From Shewanellaceae bacterium (lineage in GTDB: Bacteria; Pseudomonadota; Gammaproteobacteria; Enterobacterales; Shewanellaceae): a stretch of 5,871 nt of DNA. The notes beneath the pieces were generated by a model. That model did no database searches, was not told where the DNA came from, and saw nothing but the letters and a program-made list of their open reading frames with translations. This document shows positions 1 through 5,141 of the stretch, in pieces. The stretch's first letter is position 1. The number at the start of each line of letters is the position of its first letter. A program made the position numbers and the translations under genes. The DNA lies in the NCBI GenBank assembly GCA_016779685.1, contig JADHND010000103.1, positions 1 through 5,871 on the forward strand. The letters run 5' to 3'.

Positions 1-846
1 TTCGACTTGGTCTTGGGTGTCGTGCAGACCAGCGGTATCGACAATATGCAACGGTAACCCATCAATATGAATAGTTTCTGAAAGGGTATCACGGGTTGTG
101 CCAGCAATGTTGGTAACAATGGCTCTATCGTGTCCAGCTAACGTGTTGAGAAGGCTAGATTTACCAGCGTTAGGGCGCCCTACAATGACGATATTCATGC
201 CTTCTTGGATAAGAGAGCCTTGTTGTGCATCAGTTAGGATGTGTTTGAGATGTAATAAGATGTTGTCGAGTTGAGAAGTTACAGTGCTATCGCTTAGAAA
301 ATCAATTTCTTCTTCTGGAAAATCGATAGCGGCCTCCACAAACATGCGTAGTGCGGTCACTTGCTCAACCAACTCATTCACTTGTTTTGAAAACTGTCCT
401 TGGAGTGATTGTGTTGCGTTGTAAGCTGCTTGTTCTGACGTTGCTTCAATGAGATCTGCGATGGCTTCGGCTTGCGCTAAATCAATTTTTTGATTTAAAA
501 AAGCGCGTTGTGAAAATTCACCGGGTTGCGCCGGGCGAACGTCCGATACCGATAAAGCGGCTTGCATAATCATGTCTAGAACAACTTGTCCGCCATGGCC
601 CTGTAGTTCTAAAACATCTTCACCTGTAAAAGAATTGGGGCCTTCAAAAAAAAGTGCGATCCCTTGATCAATAGGGGTCTGCTGTGCATTGTTGAAGGTA
701 AGATGTTGTGCAAGCCTTGCGGGTGGGCATCTTTTTAAAATGAGCTGAGCCACTGCTCGAGCTTGAGGACCCGATACACGGATAACCCCGATGCTTGCCT
801 GACCAGGCGCTGTGGCCTGAGCCACAATGGTGTCGTTAATTAGCAT
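1..846 (-). CDS. mnmE: tRNA modification GTPase MnmE (TrmE), partial: N-terminal 282 residues
   Basis: MnmE works with MnmG to put the 5-carboxymethylaminomethyl (or aminomethyl) group on wobble uridine 34 of certain tRNAs, using tetrahydrofolate, FAD and a potassium-dependent GTPase. The reading frame is open from the ATG at 844–846 to the left edge, so the C-terminal 170 or so residues of a protein usually near 450 are missing. Residues 1–120 match the N-terminal folate-binding dimerisation domain (start MLINDTIVAQATAPG). A helical stretch follows, and then the inserted G domain: P-loop GRPNAGKS at 223–230, including the potassium-coordinating Asn226; switch I GTTRD at 249–253; and DTAG at 270–273. 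The last visible residue, Glu282, aligns with the catalytic glutamate of E. coli MnmE. An AAGAAG sequence nine bases before the ATG is a modest ribosome binding site. It is the last gene of the rpmH-led cluster. Identification is secure. Confidence 0.97.
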   Translation of the reverse strand, partial: MLINDTIVAQATAPGQASIGVIRVSGPQARAVAQLILKRCPPARLAQHLTFNNAQQTPIDQGIALFFEGPNSFTGEDVLELQGHGGQVVLDMIMQAALSVSDVRPAQPGEFSQRAFLNQKIDLAQAEAIADLIEATSEQAAYNATQSLQGQFSKQVNELVEQVTALRMFVEAAIDFPEEEIDFLSDSTVTSQLDNILLHLKHILTDAQQGSLIQEGMNIVIVGRPNAGKSSLLNTLAGHDRAIVTNIAGTTRDTLSETIHIDGLPLHIVDTAGLHDTQDQVE

Positions 847-866
847 ATGTTTGAACTTCTTGAACG

Positions 867-891
867 AAGCGACAACCTTGAGTTGTCGCTT
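867..891. other. Perfect stem-loop between yidC and mnmE
   Basis: Bases 867–876 and 882–891 are perfect inverted repeats (10 bp, AAGCGACAAC against GTTGTCGCTT) around a five-base loop. The element sits 11 bases after the yidC stop and 20 bases before the mnmE start, in the 55-base gap. In the direction of yidC–mnmE transcription no run of T follows the stem, so it does not look like a classical intrinsic terminator for that direction. It could act as a 3' stabiliser of the upstream mRNA, a processing site or a partial attenuator. The plus-strand side is followed by a loose T-rich stretch (900–908), but no plus-strand gene ends here. The pairing is directly visible; the function is inferred. 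Confidence 0.75.
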
Positions 892-901
892 GGTGATGAT
901 T

Positions 902-2521
902 TTATTTTAAGCCTTTTTTCTCTAAACTTCTGTAGATAAAGAGTTGCTGACCAATGGCAACTATATTACCTATTAACCAGTACAACACCAATCCAGATGG
1001 GAACCATAAGAAGAAGATAGTGAACATAACGGGCATATACTGCATGACTTTTTGCTGCATGGGATCCAAGCTGGCTGCGGCAGGTTGTAATTTTTGCATG
1101 ACCCATGCAGATAGCCCCATGAGTAGAGGGAGCACATAGTAGGGATCTTGCACGGATAAGTCCTTAATCCAGAATACAAAAGGCGTATGCCTTAACTCCA
1201 CGCTTTCAAGTAAAACCCAGTACAGCGCAATGAAAATCGGCATTTGTAAAAGCATCGGCAAACATCCGCCCATTGGATTCACTTTTTCTTTTCGATAAAG
1301 CTCCATCATAGCTTGTCCCATTTTCTGACGGTCTTCCCCAAAGCGTTCTTTTAACTTTTGCATTTGTGGCTGCAAGTTTCTCATTTTAGCCATAGAGACA
1401 TATTGAGCTTTGGTTAGGGGGAACAATAACATCCGTACAGTGAGGGTAATTAAAATAATCGCCAATCCCCAGTTAACGGTGATGGACTGGAAGAATGTTA
1501 GCAATGCGTGGATAGGGATAGCTAGCCACCATAAAAAGCCATAGTCAACGACTAAGTTCAGGGATTCCGATAATTCCTCTAAATCAGCTTGATTTTTGGG
1601 ACCAATATATAGAATTGAGTCAATGACTTCAGTGCTTTTAGGGGCAACTTGGATAGGAGGACTGCGAAAGCCAATATGTGCGATGGTGTTGTTTTTGACC
1701 ATCGAATAAAATTTATTTTGACTATTGTGATCTGGCACCCAAGCGGAGACAAAGTAATGCTGCAATAGCGCAACCCAGCCACCTTGTGTTTGTTCATGTA
1801 GATTTTCGTCTTGCATGTCTTCAAAGCTATATTTCTTAAAGCGTTGCTCAGCTGTTGAGTATGCTGCACCCGTATAGGTTGGCATCATCATGCTGTCGTT
1901 AGTTGCTTTGATTGTTTCTTTTAATTGACCATACATTTGTAGATTTAAGGTCTGAAGACTGTTGTTTTGAATAAGAAATGCGACATGAATATCATGGTGA
2001 TTGCGGGTAAAGGTATATATTTTTTGGTAGTTAACCTGATTGATCTTGGTATATAAAGTGACTTTCAGTGTATCTTGATTTTTATCTAAAATATATTGTT
2101 GGCGATCCGAGGTGTACTGAGCTCGTCCTCGTTGCTTATCAATGCCATGCTCTCCAATTAAGCCACTTTGTGCAATGTAGACATGTTCTTTGGATTGATT
2201 GAGCATCACAAACGGGTCTTGCTTGTCAATTTCCTTTTTATGTTGTTTCAAGGCCGCATAGACTATATCTCCGCCCTGTGGGTTAATTTTGATGTGGAAA
2301 GTATCCGTTTTGATATCAATTAAGTTTGCTGGGGAAACCGGCTGAATGGCAGGAGAGATATCATTTTCGGGGATATCAAGATCTGCTCTCGTAGCTGTGT
2401 TATCGTTTGTAGCAAAGATGGTTTGATTGTTGATTGGGGTTTTGTCATCTGTCCATTGTAACCAAGCAAAGATACTGACCATGATGAGACCAATAAGGAA
2501 GAAATTGCGCTGAGATTCCAT
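902..2521 (-). CDS. yidC: Membrane protein insertase YidC (Oxa1/Alb3 family)
   Basis: YidC inserts and folds inner-membrane proteins, alone or with SecYEG. The 539-residue protein is close to the E. coli length (548) and has the gram-negative layout. An N-terminal transmembrane anchor lies at about 6–22 (MESQRNFFLIGLIMVSIFAW). A large periplasmic domain runs to about residue 325. The conserved Oxa1 core of five membrane segments runs from about 330 to 530. Arg363, in TVRMLLFPLTKAQY, aligns with the groove arginine (Arg366 in E. coli) that contacts substrates. Other family landmarks are KVNPMGGCLPMLLQMPIF (413–430), DPYYVLPLLMG (459–469) and FLWFPSGLVLYW (504–515). The C-terminal tail after the last membrane segment is short (LEKKGLK) and lacks the longer basic end of the E. 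coli protein. The start codon lies 15 bases after the yidD stop, with an AGGTG that overlaps that stop; the spacing to the ATG is a rather long 12 bases. Confidence 0.98.
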   Translation of the reverse strand: MESQRNFFLIGLIMVSIFAWLQWTDDKTPINNQTIFATNDNTATRADLDIPENDISPAIQPVSPANLIDIKTDTFHIKINPQGGDIVYAALKQHKKEIDKQDPFVMLNQSKEHVYIAQSGLIGEHGIDKQRGRAQYTSDRQQYILDKNQDTLKVTLYTKINQVNYQKIYTFTRNHHDIHVAFLIQNNSLQTLNLQMYGQLKETIKATNDSMMMPTYTGAAYSTAEQRFKKYSFEDMQDENLHEQTQGGWVALLQHYFVSAWVPDHNSQNKFYSMVKNNTIAHIGFRSPPIQVAPKSTEVIDSILYIGPKNQADLEELSESLNLVVDYGFLWWLAIPIHALLTFFQSITVNWGLAIILITLTVRMLLFPLTKAQYVSMAKMRNLQPQMQKLKERFGEDRQKMGQAMMELYRKEKVNPMGGCLPMLLQMPIFIALYWVLLESVELRHTPFVFWIKDLSVQDPYYVLPLLMGLSAWVMQKLQPAAASLDPMQQKVMQYMPVMFTIFFLWFPSGLVLYWLIGNIVAIGQQLFIYRSLEKKGLK

Positions 2522-2536
2522 AGTTTCTTTTTACAC

Positions 2537-2779
2537 CTACTTTTTTAGTTGAGGTACAGGATCAAATCCACCTCGATGAAGTGGATGGCATTTAAGGATA
2601 CGTTTTATCGCCAACCAAAGACCCTTTAGGCTACCAAACTTTTTCACAGACTCGATGGCATAGCTTGAGCAACTGGGGTAAAAGCGGCAATTAGGTCCCA
2701 TTAAGGGACTGATGCATTTTTGATAGCCTCGGATGCATAGGATTATGACGCGTTGTATCGTTTTTTTATCTTTAACCAT
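2537..2779 (-). CDS. yidD: Membrane protein insertion efficiency factor YidD
   Basis: YidD is a small inner-face membrane-associated protein reported to help YidC-dependent insertion. The 80-residue product has the family signatures CRFYPSCSSYA (31–41) and CHPLHRGGFDPVP (64–76), with conserved cysteines at 31, 37 and 64, plus an N-terminal amphipathic or hydrophobic stretch (about 8–27). The gene starts inside the end of rnpA in a different frame, overlapping it by 37 bases. There is no convincing Shine-Dalgarno before the ATG at 2777–2779, so expression by translational coupling to rnpA is likely (inferred). An ATT just upstream could be a rare start, but ATG is preferred. The gene between rnpA and yidC is YidD in most gammaproteobacteria, which supports the call. 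Confidence 0.96.
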   Translation of the reverse strand: MVKDKKTIQRVIILCIRGYQKCISPLMGPNCRFYPSCSSYAIESVKKFGSLKGLWLAIKRILKCHPLHRGGFDPVPQLKK

Positions 2780-3114
2780 AATTTTATCATGACTTGATGA
2801 AGTTCAGCAGAGCTCAGTTCCTGAGTGCCTTTTTTACTGATGGCCACCATGTCAATAGGGGGTAGTGAATATTGGTGGCGGCGAAAGCTGTCTCTGATAA
2901 CTCGTTTAATAAGATTACGTTGATAAGCTAGTTTGACACTTTTTTTACTAATTGCAAGACCTAGCCTAGGGTGTTTTTTATTATTTTGTGTGATGAGAAC
3001 GGTAATTTTCTCGGAAGATATTCGTATAGGACGGTTAAAGACGTTGCTGTATTCTGAGGGAGTTAGCAAGCGTAACTCCCTGCTGAATGCGTTTAGACAT
3101 ACTTGCGTTTTCAT
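2743..3114 (-). CDS. rnpA: Ribonuclease P protein component
   Basis: RnpA is the protein subunit of RNase P; it helps the RNA subunit bind pre-tRNA leaders for 5' maturation. The 123-residue product is basic and of usual length. It begins like other gammaproteobacterial RnpA proteins (FSRELRLLTPSEYSNVF, 10–26). It continues with RLGLAISKKSVKLAYQRN (50–67) and the central helix that carries the family signature, here RNLIKR at 66–71. The third position of the RNR signature is Leu68 rather than Arg, while the rest (Arg66, Asn67, Lys70, Arg71) is kept. The ATG at 3112–3114 shares one base with the rpmH stop (TAATG), and the nearest AAGGA is about 20 bases away. Its translation is therefore probably coupled to rpmH (inferred). 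Its 3' end overlaps yidD by 37 bases. Confidence 0.97.
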   Translation of the reverse strand: MKTQVCLNAFSRELRLLTPSEYSNVFNRPIRISSEKITVLITQNNKKHPRLGLAISKKSVKLAYQRNLIKRVIRDSFRRHQYSLPPIDMVAISKKGTQELSSAELHQVMIKLWLKIKKRYNAS

Positions 3115-3251
3115 TACACAGTTAATCTAGCACGTCCTTTAGCGCGACGACGTGCTATAATTTGTCGACCACTTTTAGTCGCCATACGAGCACGAAAACC
3201 GTGAGAACGCTTACGCTTCAAGTTGCTTGGTTGATATGTGCGTTTACTCAT
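3114..3251 (-). CDS. rpmH: 50S ribosomal protein bL34
   Basis: bL34 is a tiny, very basic protein of the large ribosomal subunit that binds 23S rRNA. The open frame encodes 45 residues starting MSKRTYQPSNLKRKRSHGF, followed by the near-invariant RARMATKSGRQ (20–30) and RRRAKGRARLTV (34–45). Length and sequence fit the family almost exactly; there is one extra serine after Met compared with E. coli, and the C-terminal SK of E. coli is absent. The ATG at 3249–3251 has AAAGG about nine bases upstream. The stop TAA shares its last base with the rnpA start. It is the first gene of the leftward cluster, about 90 bases downstream of the predicted start from the promoter at 3348–3376. Confidence 0.98.
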   Translation of the reverse strand: MSKRTYQPSNLKRKRSHGFRARMATKSGRQIIARRRAKGRARLTV

Positions 3252-3347
3252 TTTATATAACCTTTAATTTAGGGTGTTAACTTAATATACGTTGTTTTAT
3301 GAGCGCGTGAGCTAGATTAGCCCCGGATCATAGAACACAAACGAGCT

Positions 3348-3376
3348 ATTCTACATAATTATCTAGCCACCGTCAA
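3348..3376 (-). promoter_or_regulatory. Sigma70-type promoter for the rpmH–rnpA–yidD–yidC–mnmE cluster
   Basis: Reading the minus strand, a -35 element TTGACG (3371–3376) is followed after exactly 17 bases by a -10 element TAGAAT (3348–3353). Each differs from consensus by one base and the spacing is ideal. Transcription would begin near 3341 and give a leader of about 90 bases before the rpmH ATG. This is the best promoter match seen in the window. The call rests on motif matching only. Confidence 0.7.
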
Positions 3377-3394
3377 CCTATAGATCCGGTTGAA

Positions 3395-3407
3395 TTTTAG
3401 TCTAAAA
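3395..3407. repeat. 13-base palindrome beside the DnaA box
   Basis: TTTTAG and CTAAAA form perfect 6-bp arms around a single central T. Outside them lie GTTG (3389–3392) and CAAC (3408–3411), also complementary but offset by two unpaired A's on the left. A one-base centre cannot make a tight RNA hairpin, so a dimeric DNA-binding protein site is the more natural reading. It lies about 18 bases upstream of the rpmH -35 element and 12 bases from the perfect DnaA box. No regulator is recognised. Confidence 0.45.
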
Positions 3408-3419
3408 CAACAATTTATC

Positions 3420-3428
3420 TGTGGATAA
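3420..3428 (-). promoter_or_regulatory. DnaA box, perfect consensus (TTATCCACA)
   Basis: The plus strand reads TGTGGATAA, the exact complement of the high-affinity DnaA box TTATCCACA. Five bases before it, TTATC (3415–3419) makes the site part of a 14-base imperfect palindrome with arms TTATC and GATAA. It lies upstream of dnaA, about 267 bases from its start codon, and about 45 bases from the rpmH -35 element. The DnaA protein encoded next door keeps the residues that read this box (RDHTT at 442–446). Confidence 0.8.
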
Positions 3429-3467
3429 CCTTGTGAATTGAATTAACGTTTGGTGGCAATACTCGTG

Positions 3468-3496
3468 TTGACTTGAGCTGACAAGATTCATAAAAA
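3468..3496 (+). promoter_or_regulatory. Possible distal dnaA promoter
   Basis: TTGACT (3468–3473) is a good -35 match, followed after 17 bases by TAAAAA (3491–3496), a poor -10 with two mismatches. A transcript from here would have a leader of about 190 bases running through the T-rich tract and the second DnaA box. This is weak motif evidence only. Confidence 0.3.
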
Positions 3497-3516
3497 TGCC
3501 GATTTTCCTATGTAAG

Positions 3517-3550
3517 TTATTGTTATTTTTTTATATTTTTCTTTTTCTTT
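3517..3550. other. T-rich tract, candidate DNA unwinding element
   Basis: Of 34 bases only three are G or C, and the plus strand is nearly all T with a few A. It ends with a tandem TTTTTC TTTTTC TTT at 3536–3550. Such asymmetric T-rich tracts next to DnaA boxes are where bacterial origins melt; the E. coli 13-mers are similarly T-rich. It sits about 90 bases from the perfect box and about 50 bases from the second box. The composition is seen; the unwinding role is inferred. Confidence 0.45.
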
Positions 3551-3597
3551 GGTTGGTTGCATGTGCCGAACTGTGTTTGATAAGCTGTTTTTAAATC

Positions 3598-3606
3598 TGT
3601 TGATAA
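3598..3606 (-). promoter_or_regulatory. DnaA box, one mismatch (TTATCAACA)
   Basis: The plus strand reads TGTTGATAA, so the box is TTATCAACA, differing from consensus at one position. It has the same orientation as the perfect box, 178 bases away, which is close to 17 helical turns. It lies 16 bases upstream of the weak -35 of the proximal dnaA promoter candidate, a sensible place for DnaA to influence its own transcription (inferred). Confidence 0.6.
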
Positions 3607-3621
3607 TTTTTTAATTACTTA

Positions 3622-3650
3622 TAGCGATCACGCAGTCAAAGCTGTAGAAT
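3622..3650 (+). promoter_or_regulatory. Possible proximal dnaA promoter
   Basis: TAGAAT at 3645–3650 is a one-mismatch -10 element and shares the nine bases TGTAGAATA with the -10 region of the rpmH promoter. At the ideal 17-base spacing the -35 is TAGCGA (3622–3627), which matches only three of six positions, so an activator or other contacts would be needed. Transcription would start near 3657 and give a short leader of about 38 bases. Confidence 0.4.
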
Positions 3651-3681
3651 ATGCCTATTAAAGTTGTTTTTTATGATGGTT

Positions 3682-3686
3682 AGGAG
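3682..3686 (+). promoter_or_regulatory. Shine-Dalgarno that fixes the dnaA GTG start
   Basis: AGGAG lies eight bases before the GTG at 3695–3697. The two ATGs upstream (3673 and 3676) are in another frame, so this site decides the start. The resulting N-terminus (MALSLWSQCYEKLQDELP) matches the E. coli DnaA start, which also uses GTG. Confidence 0.85.
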
Positions 3687-3694
3687 ATCGAATC

Positions 3695-5128
3695 GTGGCG
3701 TTATCGCTTTGGAGTCAGTGCTATGAAAAATTACAAGATGAATTGCCTACTCAGCAATTTAGTATGTGGATTCGACCCCTCCAAGCGGACGTTATCGATC
3801 AAACATTGGTTTTGTATGCTCCAAACCGTTTTGTTTTGGATTGGGTCAGAGAAAAATACTATGAATTGATAGAAAAATATTTTCATGATCATGCTCCAGA
3901 ACCTTTTACATTTCGTTTGGATATTGCTGCTACTTGCCAGGTTACACCCCAGCGATCCGAGTCCTTGCCCCATGCGGGTCGAGTAAAGCCATTGCTGGAA
4001 CTACCAACTGAGCTTAAGCCGCCCTTGGCAAATGCAAAACCTGTCAATAAAGACACTGGTAGCAAATACATTCCAGAATCACTGGCTTCAGAGATCAAGC
4101 CGAATAAAAGCAGCAATATAAATGATACTTATATTTTCGATAATTTCGTTGAGGGAAAGTCCAATCAATTGGGTCGGGCAGCTGCGATTCAAGTTGCAGA
4201 GAACCCTGGAGGGGCTTATAACCCATTGTTCTTGTACGGTGATACAGGTCTTGGAAAGACGCACTTATTGCATGCTGTTGGCAACGGTATTATCGACAAT
4301 AACCCGAATGCTAAGGTCATTTATATGCACTCAGAGCGGTTTGTTCAAGATATGGTGCGCGCTTTGCAAAACAATGCCATCGAAAAATTTAAGCGTTATT
4401 ACCGTAGTGTTGATGCCTTGTTAATTGATGATATTCAGTTTTTTGCAAATAAGGATCGTTCTCAGGAAGAGTTTTTTCATACTTTTAATGCCTTGCTAGA
4501 AGGCAATCATCAGATCATTTTGACATCTGATCGCTACCCCAAAGAGATAATAGGCGTTGAAGACCGCTTGAAATCTAGATTTGGCTGGGGATTGACGGTA
4601 GCGATAGAACCGCCCGAACTTGAAACAAGAGTTGCTATTTTGATGCGAAAAGCAGATGAGAGCAAAATTGAATTACCCCATGAAGTTGCTTTTTTCATTG
4701 CGAAGCGGTTGCGATCAAATGTCAGAGAATTAGAGGGCGCATTAAATCGGGTCATTGCTAATGCTAATTTTACAGGCAGACCAATCACGATTGACTTTGT
4801 TAGAGAAGCATTGCGTGATCTGCTCGCCTTGCAAGAAAAGTTGGTGACCATTGATAATATTCAAAAAACGGTTGCAGAGTATTATAAGATCAAGGTTGCT
4901 GATTTATTGTCCAAGCGTCGTTCTCGCTCAGTTGCTCGGCCACGACAGATGGCGATGGCATTAGCTAAAGAGTTAACCACGCATTCTCTGCCTGAAGTGG
5001 GTGACTCTTTCGGAGGTCGAGACCATACTACTGTGTTGCATGCCTGTCGTAAAATAAAACAGTTGCGCGAAGAGAATTATGATATCAAAGAAGATTACGC
5101 AAATTTAATTCGTACATTATCGTCTTAA
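3695..5128 (+). CDS. dnaA: Chromosomal replication initiator protein DnaA
   Basis: DnaA binds DnaA boxes, oligomerises as an ATP complex, melts the origin and loads DnaB helicase. The product has 477 residues, ten more than E. coli DnaA; the extra length lies in the variable linker. Domain I (1–80) has the conserved SMWIRPLQ and YAPNRFVLDWV. Domain II (about 85–140) is a proline- and lysine-containing linker. Domain III is the AAA+ ATPase: Walker A GDTGLGKTH (182–190, Lys188), Walker B LLIDDIQFF (242–250), sensor 1 LTSDR (276–280), the arginine-finger region RLKSRFGWG (291–299, Arg295) and sensor 2 Arg344 in SNVRELEG. Domain IV has the DnaA signature GGRDHTTVLHACRK (440–453), which reads the DnaA box. 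From about residue 290 onward it closely matches E. coli DnaA. The GTG start is supported by AGGAG at 3682–3686. dnaN follows after 13 bases. Confidence 0.99.
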   Translation: MALSLWSQCYEKLQDELPTQQFSMWIRPLQADVIDQTLVLYAPNRFVLDWVREKYYELIEKYFHDHAPEPFTFRLDIAATCQVTPQRSESLPHAGRVKPLLELPTELKPPLANAKPVNKDTGSKYIPESLASEIKPNKSSNINDTYIFDNFVEGKSNQLGRAAAIQVAENPGGAYNPLFLYGDTGLGKTHLLHAVGNGIIDNNPNAKVIYMHSERFVQDMVRALQNNAIEKFKRYYRSVDALLIDDIQFFANKDRSQEEFFHTFNALLEGNHQIILTSDRYPKEIIGVEDRLKSRFGWGLTVAIEPPELETRVAILMRKADESKIELPHEVAFFIAKRLRSNVRELEGALNRVIANANFTGRPITIDFVREALRDLLALQEKLVTIDNIQKTVAEYYKIKVADLLSKRRSRSVARPRQMAMALAKELTTHSLPEVGDSFGGRDHTTVLHACRKIKQLREENYDIKEDYANLIRTLSS

Positions 5129-5141
5129 TGAGGCTCAATTG

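Larger units (their letters stand above)
3252..3694. other. rpmH–dnaA divergent intergenic region, candidate oriC
   Basis: This is 443 bases without a plausible gene on either strand, between divergent rpmH and dnaA. It contains a perfect DnaA box (3420–3428), a one-mismatch box in the same orientation (3598–3606), a T-rich tract between them (3517–3550), a second AT-rich stretch (about 3581–3622) and four GATC sites (near 3326, 3383, 3626 and 3686). In pseudomonads and several other gammaproteobacteria the chromosomal origin lies at this position. Gene orientation on both sides points away from the region, as expected at an origin. Only two good boxes are visible, fewer than in the well-studied origins, so it may instead be mainly the autoregulated dnaA control region. 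Confidence 0.55.

Noticed and set aside
867..908. Intrinsic terminator between yidC and mnmE
   Set aside because: The stem is perfect, but no T run follows it in the direction of the genes, and on the other strand no gene ends there.
1579..1869. 96-residue open frame on the minus strand inside yidC
   Set aside because: It lies wholly within yidC in another frame, resembles no family I recognise, and yidC is strongly supported across the same bases.
2933..3130. 65-residue plus-strand open frame antisense to rnpA, with a hydrophobic start
   Set aside because: It is the complement of the conserved basic rnpA sequence, and no promoter or ribosome site is evident.
3415..3424. A second DnaA box (TTATCTGTG) overlapping the perfect one
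   Set aside because: It has four mismatches to TTATCCACA; only the TTATC arm matches, so it was noted as part of an imperfect palindrome and not called.
3575..3583. Possible third DnaA box, GTTTGATAA on the plus strand
   Set aside because: It has three mismatches to the consensus on the complementary strand; too weak without binding data.
4122..4424. 100-residue plus-strand open frame inside dnaA
   Set aside because: It overlaps the Walker A region of dnaA out of frame and has no family features.
4534..4851. 105-residue open frame antisense to dnaA
   Set aside because: It is opposite the most conserved part of dnaA; the frame is a by-product of dnaA codon use and has no recognisable motif.
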